From Oceanisphaera sp. IT1-181 (lineage in GTDB: Bacteria > Pseudomonadota > Gammaproteobacteria > Enterobacterales > Aeromonadaceae): DNA of 64,000 bases. Both the position numbers and the translations under genes were made by a program. The notes beneath the pieces were generated by a model. That model saw only the letters and a program-made list of their open reading frames with translations, was not told the origin of the DNA and ran no database searches. The stretch spans positions 2,909,001-2,973,000 of the forward strand of contig NZ_CP136856.1 in NCBI RefSeq assembly GCF_033807535.1, read 5' to 3'. Shown here one piece after another: positions 24,550-32,094 of this stretch. Numbering within the stretch: the stretch's first letter is position 1; every line of letters begins with the position of its first letter.

Positions 24550-24906
24550 TTATTGATTAGTACAAAAATCTTGCCACTGTTCTAGCACTCGGGCTAGGTC
24601 ATCTAGGCCGCAGCCGGCGTAGAGTTCATCATCGTAATAAGCCATGCCGTCTTCTAATTCGCTATCAAAGGCCAGCGCATGAGCACTGATTTCGGCTTCT
24701 TCTCGCGTCAGCAATAAGCTGCATTCGCCATAAGCTCTTTTAAACTCTTGGGTCTCACCGGCTTCTAACTGCGCAATTACATCCAGTAACTCGGCGGCCT
24801 CGGTCATGGTCACCTCATCGGTCAGCCAAGCACCCATCACTTCATGCCCCATAGAAAAACGGGCGCGATGCTGGCCATTTAGATCACGAAAAAATTCAAA
24901 TTCCAC
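24550..24906 (-). CDS. yacL: YacL family protein (UPF0231)
   Basis: 118 residues, nearly the length of E. coli YacL (120), with the matching start MEFEFFRDLNGQHRARFSMGHEVMGAWL and the acidic C-terminal half (DGMAYYDDELYAGCGLDDL). The family is a small soluble acidic protein of unknown function found across gammaproteobacteria. In E. coli yacL is near acnB; here it stands alone between repeat-rich intergenic regions, 7 kb from acnB. Nothing in the sequence shows a catalytic site. No terminator is seen directly after it. Confidence 0.8.
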   Translation of the reverse strand: MEFEFFRDLNGQHRARFSMGHEVMGAWLTDEVTMTEAAELLDVIAQLEAGETQEFKRAYGECSLLLTREEAEISAHALAFDSELEDGMAYYDDELYAGCGLDDLARVLEQWQDFCTNQ

Positions 24907-25344
24907 ACAAACTCCGACTGCTCATTCCCAACAAAGCCGCACTATCTCGTTAATAACTCGGCCGTGAGAGCGCGCTAGTTTACTCCTGATCTCGCCAGTA
25001 ACGAAATCAGATGCTGTATCTGTAAGAACACCCGATGAATAAAGGCTTAGTGAGCGCTTTCATAAATCAAAGAACACGAGAATCATGGTAGGTATTAATA
25101 AAACACATGCATCAATGTTGAATATGCATGCTTTGAGTTGGCCTAATACTGACGCCTAACGTAGCCTATGCGCGCTCAACAACGGAGCACGGCTTAGTAA
25201 CAACGACAATAACAAGCAACAAAATACACTTAATTAACATTGTTGCAACAAAAGCTTTTATATGAAAACATAGCCCTTGATGTGGAAACATCATGGGGCG
25301 CTAAGCCATTACTTCTTGCTACTTACTTTTGGAATGCAGATACC
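24907..25344. other. Gene-free stretch upstream of the xanthine permease
   Basis: 438 bases without a supported gene. The sequence is A+T-rich towards the right. A frame continuous with the permease is open back to 25240 but has no start with a ribosome site. I see no purine riboswitch core and no PurR-type palindrome. Promoter elements could not be fixed with confidence. Confidence 0.5.
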
Positions 25345-26808
25345 ATGAGCCAACCAGCACAAACCCAAGCCCAGATCAGCCAAAGTGAACTGGTCTACAA
25401 GTTACACGACAAGCCGCCCTTTTTTCAGGCGCTGTTCGCTGCTATCCAGCACCTGTTGGCCTTGTTCGTGGCCGTTATCACCCCACCGTTAATTATTTGT
25501 CAAACGCTGGGTATTCCCGCTCAAGACACGGCCCACATCATTAGCATGTCGCTGTTTATTACCGGTGTGGCGTCTTTTATTCAGATGAAGCGTTTTGGGC
25601 CAATAGGCACGGGTTTACTGTCTATTCAAGGCACCAGCTTTAACTTCTTAGGTCCTATTATTGCCAGTGGTTTGGCGATGAAAGACGGCGGCGTGACTAC
25701 AGAAGCTATGTTGGCGGCCATTTTTGGTACCGCACTGCTGGCGGCACCCACCGAAATTATTTTGTCCCGCTTCCTACATTTGGCACGACGCATTATTTCG
25801 CCACTGGTCAGCGGCATTATCGTCACGCTGATTGGTCTGACCTTAATTCAAATTGGCTTAACCTCTATCGGCGGCGGTTTTGGCGCCATGGCAGATGGCA
25901 CCTTTGGTTCCTTAGAGAACTTGGCCTTAGCCGGCACTGTGCTCGCCATTATCGTGATCATGAACTGCATTCCTAACCCCTATGTACGCCTCTCTTCTAT
26001 CTTAGTGGCCATGGTGGCAGGCACAGTACTGGCCATGTTTATGGGCAAAGTTCCCCCTGCAGCCGTCACTGATATTCCCGCCATCGCATTCCCAATTCCG
26101 ATGAAGTATGGTCTGGGCTTTGATGCCTCGCTGTTTATCCCCTTGGTATTGGTGTTTTTAATTACCGCACTAGAAGGTATCGGCGATACCACAGCTACCT
26201 CAGAAGTGTCTGGTGAGCCCGTTTCTGGTCCTATTTACATGAAGCGTATTAAAGGTTGTGTGATGGGTGATGGCGTTAACTCCTCACTGGCCTCGGTGTT
26301 TAATACCTTTCCGGTATCGACCTTTAGCCAGAACAACGGCGTTATCCAAATGACCGGCGTTGCTAGTCGTTATGTGGGCTTCTTTGTGGCCGGCATCTTG
26401 GTACTGATGGGTTTATTCCCAGTGATCAGTACGCTGGTGCAGCGCATTCCTGAGCCGGTATTAGGTGGCGCGACTTTAGTGATGTTTGGCTCTATTGCCG
26501 CCGCCGGTGTGCGCATTTTATCGCGCGAGCGTTTAGACAGACGCGCGCTCTTTATTATGGCCATCTCATTTGGTGTGGGTTTAGGTGTCTCTCAGGTGCC
26601 AGACATTCTGCAGTTTATGCCAAGTTTAGTGAAAAACGTCTTCTCTTCCGGCATGGCAGCAGGCGGCATTGTCGCCATTTTCCTGAACTTAATTATGCCA
26701 CTTAGCCCAGAAGCTAAGGCTATCGAAGATCAAGAGAAAGCCGATGACTTAGCTCATCGTCTGCAAGAAAAAGCAGATAAGTCACAAAAGAAAGTTAACG
26801 CTAACTAA
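25345..26808 (+). CDS. Xanthine/purine permease (NCS2 family)
   Basis: 487 residues from the ATG at 25345. It has about 14 membrane segments of the nucleobase-ascorbate transporter fold and a charged cytoplasmic tail. TM3 carries GTSFNFLGPIIASG; TM8 has TALEGIGDTTATSEVSGEPV. The NAT signature QNNGVIQMTGVASRYVG lies in TM10; its leading Gln matches xanthine-specific XanQ and XanP rather than the Glu of uracil carriers. It should import xanthine by proton symport across the inner membrane. It stands alone and ends at the terminator 26848-26883. The ribosome site is weak (GCAGATACC). XanP-type is the most likely call; hypoxanthine or urate cannot be excluded. Confidence 0.87.
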   Translation: MSQPAQTQAQISQSELVYKLHDKPPFFQALFAAIQHLLALFVAVITPPLIICQTLGIPAQDTAHIISMSLFITGVASFIQMKRFGPIGTGLLSIQGTSFNFLGPIIASGLAMKDGGVTTEAMLAAIFGTALLAAPTEIILSRFLHLARRIISPLVSGIIVTLIGLTLIQIGLTSIGGGFGAMADGTFGSLENLALAGTVLAIIVIMNCIPNPYVRLSSILVAMVAGTVLAMFMGKVPPAAVTDIPAIAFPIPMKYGLGFDASLFIPLVLVFLITALEGIGDTTATSEVSGEPVSGPIYMKRIKGCVMGDGVNSSLASVFNTFPVSTFSQNNGVIQMTGVASRYVGFFVAGILVLMGLFPVISTLVQRIPEPVLGGATLVMFGSIAAAGVRILSRERLDRRALFIMAISFGVGLGVSQVPDILQFMPSLVKNVFSSGMAAGGIVAIFLNLIMPLSPEAKAIEDQEKADDLAHRLQEKADKSQKKVNAN

Positions 26809-26847
26809 ATAGCTCATCCGCCATTAAGTCATTGCGATAGCAAGCCT

Positions 26848-26883
26848 AGCCGACCGCGCACCCAGTGCCCGGTCGGCTTTTTT
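26848..26883 (+). terminator. Terminator of the xanthine permease gene
   Basis: Stem AGCCGACC / GGTCGGCT with a GC-rich loop, followed by a run of T residues, about 40 bases after the stop. Confidence 0.85.
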
Positions 26884-26935
26884 GTTGAATTCATATAAGG
26901 TGTGAAGCGCAGACTACAAGCCAAACAACAAAAAC

Positions 26936-26967
26936 GAGATCCTGATGTGCATCAGGAAGACGGCAAA
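26936..26967. repeat. Dispersed hairpin repeat, family B, copy 3
   Basis: GAGATCCTGATGTGCATCAG continues as GAAGACGGCAAA. It is the third copy of the hairpin at 1088 and 24459, in the gap between the permease terminator and piuC. Confidence 0.65.
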
Positions 26968-27029
26968 GGGCTGATTCGGCACTGTGTTGATCTTCACCTC
27001 ACTATTCACCCCTCCCACCTCACACGAAC

Positions 27030-27710
27030 TTACAGCGCCCAACGGCGCAGCAAGTTGTGATACACACCCGTGAGCTGAATGCTGGTCTCACTGCCGGTGC
27101 CTAGTTGCTGATTCACCTGCTGAATACTGGAATCTAAATCAAAGAGCAAGGTGCGCTGGCCATCGTCACGCACCATGCTTTGAATCCAGAAAAACGAGCT
27201 AATGCGCGCACCTTGAGTGACGGGCATCACTTGGTGCAAGCTGGTTGACGGATACAAGATCAAATCCCCCGCCGGCAGTTTAACGCTGTGCGCACCATAG
27301 TTATCTTCAACCACAAGCTCACCGCCTTCATATTCATCCGGCTCACAGAAAAATAGCGTCGCCGATAAATCGGTGCGGATCGGCTCATTGGTAGCGCTAT
27401 TAAACCGAATCGAGTTATCCACGTGCACGCCAAAGGACTGGCCACCTTGATAGCAGTTAAACAACGGCGGAAACACTTTCGCCGGCAAGGCTGCCGCCAC
27501 AAACAGCGGATGCTGGGCCAGTGCTTGGGTGATCATATCGCCAATATAGCGCGCAGTTTCGCTCTCTTCAGACAGTTGTAAGTTATCTTTGGCCATGGCT
27601 GATTGAAAGCCAGCGGTACTTTTACCGTCTTGCCAATCGGCGGATAATAACAGTGCACGACACTCGGCCACTTGTTCAGCACTCAGTACTTGTGGAATGT
27701 GTAACATCAT
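27030..27710 (-). CDS. piuC: Fe(II)/2-oxoglutarate-dependent dioxygenase PiuC (PKHD-type hydroxylase)
   Basis: 226 residues, the size of E. coli YbiX/PiuC (225). The double-stranded beta-helix iron site is visible as FGVHVDNSIRF (His and Asp ligands) and STSLHQVMPVTQGARISSFFW (distal His ligand, and Arg for 2-oxoglutarate). The family is induced by iron starvation and encoded beside catecholate siderophore receptors such as Fiu and PiuA; its substrate is uncertain. It lies downstream of the TonB receptor on the same strand, 126 bases away, with a long inverted repeat in the gap. Iron regulation is inferred from context. The start could be either of two adjacent ATGs (27710 or 27707). Confidence 0.92.
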   Translation of the reverse strand: MMLHIPQVLSAEQVAECRALLLSADWQDGKSTAGFQSAMAKDNLQLSEESETARYIGDMITQALAQHPLFVAAALPAKVFPPLFNCYQGGQSFGVHVDNSIRFNSATNEPIRTDLSATLFFCEPDEYEGGELVVEDNYGAHSVKLPAGDLILYPSTSLHQVMPVTQGARISSFFWIQSMVRDDGQRTLLFDLDSSIQQVNQQLGTGSETSIQLTGVYHNLLRRWAL

Positions 27711-27738
27711 AGAAAATCACTCCTGAAAACAGCTATAC

Positions 27739-27809
27739 GTTAAACGCCGTACGCAGTACGAAAAAAGATGATGTTTATCTTCTTAAACGTACGGCGTACG
27801 GCGCTAAAC
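27739..27809. repeat. Inverted repeat between the receptor gene and piuC
   Basis: Arms 27739-27760 and 27788-27809 match at 19 of 22 positions when inverted (GTTAAACGCCGTACGCAGTA and its partner). Between them lies a second, smaller hairpin AAGATGAT / ATCTTCTT. It fills the gap between two co-oriented iron genes and could attenuate or process the transcript. Confidence 0.65.
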
Positions 27810-27836
27810 ATAGGGCGTTACTTAAAACCGCTTAAC

Positions 27837-30065
27837 TTAGAAACGATAGTTAGCTGACACTACTGCTGAGCGGCCTTCGCCTAGCTCAATAGCCGAGCTA
27901 CGATCGTCCAAACCCGGGCGGCCACGCACGCCTGCTGCGTATTCTTCGTCGAACAGGTTATTCGCGTTTAGCTGCATGCTAAGAGCATCATTAACTTGAT
28001 AAGAGGCCATGGCATTGTGCACCCAGTAGCTGTCGAGCTTAGCTGCCACATCAGATGCTACTTGGCGCGAGCCTACATAAGTAGCACCGTAGCCGACTTC
28101 AATGCCGGGCAGCACTTCATAGGTCGTCCACAGATTAGCACTGTTACGCGGCGTGTTACCTAAGGGCTGACCCACAGGATCACGACCGCCTTCTTGTGGT
28201 TTAGCCACCGAAGCTAAGGTCTCGCTATCTAGGAAGGTGTAATTAGCAAACAATTTCCACTGTTCAGTAATTTCACCGGTTAAGCCCAGCTCCACGCCTT
28301 GTACCCGCTGTTCACCGGCAAGTTCCAGTTCACCGGTCAGCTCATTGGTTTCACGCGCATTGGTTTTATCGACCCGAAATAACGCACCATCCATGCCTAA
28401 GCGACCATCCAACAGTTCCCACTTAGTGCCTAATTCCCAAGTATCACTTTGCTCTGGCTTTAAACTCTCACCGGAGATCGAACCCGAGGTCGCTAATGCC
28501 TCTGCCGCTGGGTTAAAGGAAGTACCGTAAGCTAAGTAAACGCGGCCATTATCCGCAGGCTTATAGACAACACCGGCCCGACCACTGAACATTTTGTCAC
28601 TGGTTTTAGTGACGCCAGCTTTAGTTTTATCTGCTGCTTCACCGGATATCCAGTCGTGGCGCAGCCCTAAGCTTAAGTCCCACTTAGGCGCCAAACCTAT
28701 GGTATCAAACACATATAAGGCTTTAGTGTTTAGCGTGGCGTCGGTACCGCCGCGAGGAGTCACTGTAGTTGGGCCGTTCCAGTATCCGGGCGGATTATAA
28801 AGGTCGAAGCCGTTGCTTGGGTAAGCACTAGAGCCTTTACCCAAGTTATAGTTGGAAGCAGTTAAGTCGTAGGTTTCGCGAGAAATCTCGCCGCCCAGCA
28901 GCATGTCATGCTCAAAGCCTGCGGTATCAAACTCAGTACTTAAACCCAATTGGTTTATTAACAGCTCGGTTTGGGCATCGCGACGATAAGCTTGCGGCCC
29001 CGCTGGCTTGTAGCGGCCCGAGTCCAAACCATCGGTATTGACCTGAGACGCAGAAATAGTGGTGTCTCTGTATACACGGCTATAACGGGTCTGGTTTTCA
29101 AGGCGGGTGATGTCGCTGAGTTCATGCTCAAGCTTTAACGTAACAGCATCGGATTGAATTTTTTCTTCATCCAGATTGCGCCAGCCAAAGTAAGACTCCC
29201 GATCCACACCCGGTAAGACTTTGCCATCCCTAGCCGGCACGCCGTAATCAGGCAGATTGTCGTCAGTTTGGTGGAAGTAGCTTAAGGTGGCGCGCGTTGC
29301 TTCACTCAAACCAATCGTCAGCGAGGGCGCAATACCAAAACGCTCGCGGTCAATGTCGTTACGGCCCGGCACGTTATTTTCGTGTGCCATGAGGTTAATA
29401 CGAAACGCACTGTCCACGCCTACATCGTCGAGGGTTTTGTTGGCATCCAGCGTTAAACGGCGATATTGATCAGTGCCTAGGCTGGCACCCACTTCGGCAA
29501 AGTCACGCAGCTTAGGTGCCTTGCTCACTTGGTTGATAGCGCCACCGGTAGTACCGGCACCACCAAATACTGAGTTAGGGCCTTTTAGCACTTCCACCTG
29601 TTCGATGTTAAAGGTGTCGGTGCGGTTATTTTGGCTGCTGTCACGCAGACCATCAATTTGCATATTGGAGTTGGCGCTAAAACCGCGAATATTAATTTTA
29701 TCGCCGGATCCGCCGCCGCCCTCGCCCGCGTCAAAGGTAATGCCTGACACGTTAGATAATACTTGGCGCAAGCTTAACGCCTGCTGCTCTTTCATTATTT
29801 CTTGGGGTACTACGGTCACGGTTTGCGGCGTATCCAGCAGCGGTTTTACATACTTGCTAGAAACCGACTGGTTCGCTTTATAACCTTGCTCCCGTGCTTC
29901 TTGCACGGTAATGGTATCTAACTGAGTTACACCCTGCGCTTGGGTCTGGGCTTGAGCTTGAACGTGTAATGGTGCCGTCACGGCTAACGAAGCAACGGCC
30001 AAACCGACCGCTGAGGTCAGCATTTTTTTAGGTGGGCGAGCAGACGACTTGATAAAGGTTGGCAC
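27837..30065 (-). CDS. TonB-dependent siderophore receptor, Fiu/PiuA type
   Basis: 742 residues from a GTG at 30065, preferred over the longer ORF start at 30155 because AAGGAG lies six bases upstream and a normal signal peptide follows (SAVGLAVASLAVTAPLHVQA). The plug domain (about 60-190) has TVVPQEIMKEQQALSLRQVLSNVSGITFDAGEGGGGSGD and FSANSNMQIDGLRD. It is followed by a 22-strand barrel ending in VSANYRF with terminal Phe, as outer-membrane proteins require. It should import catecholate Fe(III)-siderophore with TonB energy. Its neighbour piuC matches the fiu-ybiX arrangement of E. coli. A partial Fur match overlaps 30141-30153. Confidence 0.93.
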   Translation of the reverse strand: MPTFIKSSARPPKKMLTSAVGLAVASLAVTAPLHVQAQAQTQAQGVTQLDTITVQEAREQGYKANQSVSSKYVKPLLDTPQTVTVVPQEIMKEQQALSLRQVLSNVSGITFDAGEGGGGSGDKINIRGFSANSNMQIDGLRDSSQNNRTDTFNIEQVEVLKGPNSVFGGAGTTGGAINQVSKAPKLRDFAEVGASLGTDQYRRLTLDANKTLDDVGVDSAFRINLMAHENNVPGRNDIDRERFGIAPSLTIGLSEATRATLSYFHQTDDNLPDYGVPARDGKVLPGVDRESYFGWRNLDEEKIQSDAVTLKLEHELSDITRLENQTRYSRVYRDTTISASQVNTDGLDSGRYKPAGPQAYRRDAQTELLINQLGLSTEFDTAGFEHDMLLGGEISRETYDLTASNYNLGKGSSAYPSNGFDLYNPPGYWNGPTTVTPRGGTDATLNTKALYVFDTIGLAPKWDLSLGLRHDWISGEAADKTKAGVTKTSDKMFSGRAGVVYKPADNGRVYLAYGTSFNPAAEALATSGSISGESLKPEQSDTWELGTKWELLDGRLGMDGALFRVDKTNARETNELTGELELAGEQRVQGVELGLTGEITEQWKLFANYTFLDSETLASVAKPQEGGRDPVGQPLGNTPRNSANLWTTYEVLPGIEVGYGATYVGSRQVASDVAAKLDSYWVHNAMASYQVNDALSMQLNANNLFDEEYAAGVRGRPGLDDRSSAIELGEGRSAVVSANYRF

Positions 30066-30140
30066 TAACAGCTCCTTGAGAAAAGAATGAAAATGGTTTC
30101 GAACCAAAGAAAATAAAGAAAAAGCCCCGTAAATCGAAAG

Positions 30141-30153
30141 GCGAGTCATTCTC
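30141..30153 (-). promoter_or_regulatory. Possible partial Fur site upstream of the siderophore receptor
   Basis: On the minus strand AAATGAGAATGACTCGC contains GAGAATGA, resembling the first half of a Fur box; the second half is poor (about 10 of 19 overall). The location, 76-88 bases upstream of the GTG start, suits an iron-regulated promoter. Confidence 0.35.
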
Positions 30154-30310
30154 ATTTAAAGTTTTGTTCAGATCAAGATCAATTTTACTTTTCTTAAGAA
30201 GTTCAGTTTTTTAGAAAATAAAATCAGCGCCTGTAGGCGCTGCGACCGCTGTGCAAGGTGGCGTAGCGGCATCTTTGCTCCGATATGTCATATGCTGCCA
30301 GGTTTTGTTA

Positions 30311-30365
30311 TGTAGCCGCCAATTTATTCGGCGGTTCTGCGCAGCAGAATTTTTTAAGGTTTAAG
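30311..30365. repeat. Family C repeat arm beside IS110
   Basis: GTAGCCGCCAATTTATTCGG continues as CGGTTCTGCGCAGCAGAAT. It matches the right arm of the element at 12959-13054. The 347-base gap from the receptor start to the IS element otherwise holds the receptor promoter region and an imperfect GTAGGCGCTGCGACC repeat near 30231. Confidence 0.6.
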
Positions 30366-30380
30366 CCCAATGACTAAACC

Positions 30381-30414
30381 GTGCCGAAGTCCTCTTTGCC
30401 GAAGAGGCGGGCAC
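30381..30414. repeat. Palindrome abutting the IS110 left end
   Basis: A hairpin with outer stem GTGCC / GGCAC and inner stem CCTCTT / AAGAGG. It ends exactly where the first copy of the duplicated IS sequence begins (30413). Because the second IS copy is preceded by different sequence, the palindrome lies outside the element and is probably the target. Confidence 0.55.
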
Positions 30415-30416
30415 CT

Positions 30417-30658
30417 TGTATGTTTAAGTCAGATGAATTGATAGAGTATTTAACAGTTACTGGGGAAGCCGTTGGCACCTGGAGGCAGTATTTACTGACC
30501 TCGTTTGTAGATTGGCTCCCCGCCTCATTGCAAAGCTCGAAGAGTATCAGGAAGCCGATAAGAATCGGACTTCGCATCACAAGGTTGAGGTTGCATAAAG
30601 TACGAGGTCGAGGAACCAGTGACCATTATCTAACAAACCATTGCTTAAAGGAAAGGCC
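30417..30658 (+). ncRNA. Putative IS110 bridge RNA region, copy 1
   Basis: Non-coding left-end segment of the IS110 element, upstream of the truncated first transposase start. It contains local stems such as CCGAT / ATCGG. Assignment as bridge RNA follows from established knowledge that IS110-group elements (for example IS621) encode the guide RNA in the 5' non-coding end. I did not fold the RNA or identify its guide loops. Confidence 0.5.
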
Positions 30659-30730
30659 ATGAACGTCTTTGTGGGGATTGATATTGCAGCTAAAACATTT
30701 GACCTTGTATGTTTAAGTCAGATGAATTGA
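30659..30730 (+). pseudogene. Truncated transposase start in the duplicated left end
   Basis: The ATG at 30659 opens with the same first 15 codons as the intact transposase (MNVFVGIDIAAKTFD). It then reads across the junction into the second left end and stops after 23 codons. It is a by-product of the 289-base tandem duplication, not a functional gene. The ribosome site AAGGAAAGG is intact, so a short peptide could still be made. Confidence 0.8.
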
Positions 30731-30947
30731 TAGAGTATTTAACAGTTACTGGGGAAGCCGTTGGCACCTGGAGGCAGTATTTACTGACCTCGTTTGTAGA
30801 TTGGCTCCCCGCCTCATTGCAAAGCTCGAAGAGTATCAGGAAGCCGATAAGAATCGGACTTCGCATCACAAGGTTGAGGTTGCATAAAGTACGAGGTCGA
30901 GGAACCAGTGACCATTATCTAACAAACCATTGCTTAAAGGAAAGGCC
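30706..30947 (+). ncRNA. Putative IS110 bridge RNA region, copy 2
   Basis: Second copy of the left-end non-coding region, directly ahead of the intact transposase gene and identical by eye to 30417-30658. The same reasoning as for copy 1 applies. This is the copy in the normal position relative to the transposase. Confidence 0.55.
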
Positions 30948-31940
30948 ATGAACGTCTTTGTGGGGATTGATATTGCAGCTAAAACATTTGACCTCGTGAT
31001 GAGAAGTAATGGTCGGTCATCTAAAGTTGAGCAGTTCAAACAAACACCCCAAGGGCACGCCAAAGCAGTCAAACGACTCCTGGCTAAAACGGCTTCTCTT
31101 ATCGTGATGGAAGCGACGGGAATTTACTATTTTGACTTGGCCGTCGCCTTGGTAAAAGCAGGATTACCCGTCGCCGTTATTAACCCCAAAAGCTTCCATC
31201 ACTTTGCTACGCTTAAGCTGACGGGAAGCAAGACCGATGGTATCGACTCGGCCCTGTTGGCTGAGTACGGTGAGCGTATGGAGCCTCGACTCTGGACACC
31301 ACCAAGCGAGAGCCACCTTGGCCTGCGGGACATCGGTAGGCAGATTAACCGCCTCACTGGTACACGCACCCAAGCGAAGAACCGGTTGCATGCGTTGCAA
31401 GCCAAACAGGCAACGATGCCGATGATAATCGAGGATGAGGAGGACGGGATTGATATGCTAAGCCGGCGTATTGACCGTCTGACGCAGGCCGCCCTCGCGT
31501 TAATTGCAGAGTCAGAAATACTTTCTCTGCATTTAAAGAATATGTCTGCTGCGAAGGGCGTAGGAAGGGCAACAGCACTCATTGTGTTGGCTGAATTATG
31601 CGTCCTACCTAAGGATTTAAAAGCGCCACAAGTTAGTCGATTTGCAGGGCTTGATGTGCGTCTCACGCAGTCAGGAACAAGTGTTAACCGACCTGCACGG
31701 CTCAGTAAAGCAGGTAATGCGTACCTTCGCTCGGCATTATATATGCCAGCGATGTGTGCAGCTCAGCACGACGTCAGGGCCAAAGCATTTTCAGAGGCGT
31801 TGGTCTCACGTGGCAAGAAAAAGATACAGGCTCAGTGCGCGATAATGAGAAAATATCTCACTGGCTTGTGGGCCTGTATGAAGACAGAAACGCCGTTTGA
31901 TTCGACGTTATTGTTCAGTGAACAGCATATAAAATCTTGA
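30948..31940 (+). CDS. IS110-family transposase (bridge-RNA-guided recombinase)
   Basis: 330 residues from the ATG at 30948, after AAGGAAAGG; an upstream TTG at 30930 is unlikely. The N-terminal RuvC-like DEDD domain shows D8 (VGIDIAAKTFD), E55 (VMEATGIYYFDLA), and D97 and D100 (GSKTDGIDSALLAEYGE). A coiled region follows (about 120-195). The C-terminal Tnp domain has KGVGRATALIVLAEL and SRFAGLDVRLTQSGTSVNRPARLSKAGNAYLR, with the candidate catalytic serine at S242 or S245. In the IS110 group this protein recombines DNA with a structured guide RNA encoded next to it. The gene looks intact, so the element may be active. It lies between the siderophore receptor and acnB without breaking a gene. 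Confidence 0.93.
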   Translation: MNVFVGIDIAAKTFDLVMRSNGRSSKVEQFKQTPQGHAKAVKRLLAKTASLIVMEATGIYYFDLAVALVKAGLPVAVINPKSFHHFATLKLTGSKTDGIDSALLAEYGERMEPRLWTPPSESHLGLRDIGRQINRLTGTRTQAKNRLHALQAKQATMPMIIEDEEDGIDMLSRRIDRLTQAALALIAESEILSLHLKNMSAAKGVGRATALIVLAELCVLPKDLKAPQVSRFAGLDVRLTQSGTSVNRPARLSKAGNAYLRSALYMPAMCAAQHDVRAKAFSEALVSRGKKKIQAQCAIMRKYLTGLWACMKTETPFDSTLLFSEQHIKS

Positions 31941-32038
31941 CGTCCAACAGAGTATCTACAAGGTCAAGGCACACATCTACGCAGGAGCATGGATGCGAGA
32001 CATACCGGACGAGCGGCCAGCAGGCAAAAGCCGCCCAT

Positions 32039-32068
32039 AAAAAAAGCCAGCCTCGAAGGGCTGGCTTT
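32039..32068 (-). terminator. Terminator of acnB
   Basis: Stem AGCCAGCC / GGCTGGCT, with an A-run on the plus strand that becomes a T-run for the leftward transcript, about 30 bases beyond the acnB stop. Confidence 0.88.
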
Positions 32069-32094
32069 AACGCGTTTTGGAACTAACGAAAAAC

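Larger units (their letters stand above)
30413..31964 (+). mobile_element. IS110-family insertion sequence with tandemly duplicated left end
   Basis: One complete transposase gene is preceded by two copies of the same left-end sequence. Bases 30413-30701 and 30702-30990 are direct repeats with a period of 289 bases and no visible differences over the unit, except that copy 1 breaks off within the transposase start and runs straight into copy 2. The unit covers about 246 bases of non-coding left end plus the first 15 codons. In the IS110 group this left non-coding region encodes the bridge RNA, so the element may make two identical bridge RNAs. A short inverted match, ACCTTGTA at 30413 and TACAAGGT at 31957-31964, may mark the ends. 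The right boundary is uncertain. Confidence 0.8.

Noticed and set aside
24907..25344. Purine riboswitch or PurR site before the xanthine permease
   Set aside because: I looked for the purine-aptamer core and the PurR palindrome and found neither.
29473..29883. 136-residue ORF on the plus strand
   Set aside because: It is antisense to the plug domain of the TonB receptor, a certain gene.
30381..30951. Two near-identical short ORFs (93 and 80 residues) in the IS left ends
   Set aside because: They cover the non-coding, probably bridge-RNA-encoding duplicated region. Their similarity to each other comes from the DNA duplication, not from coding selection.
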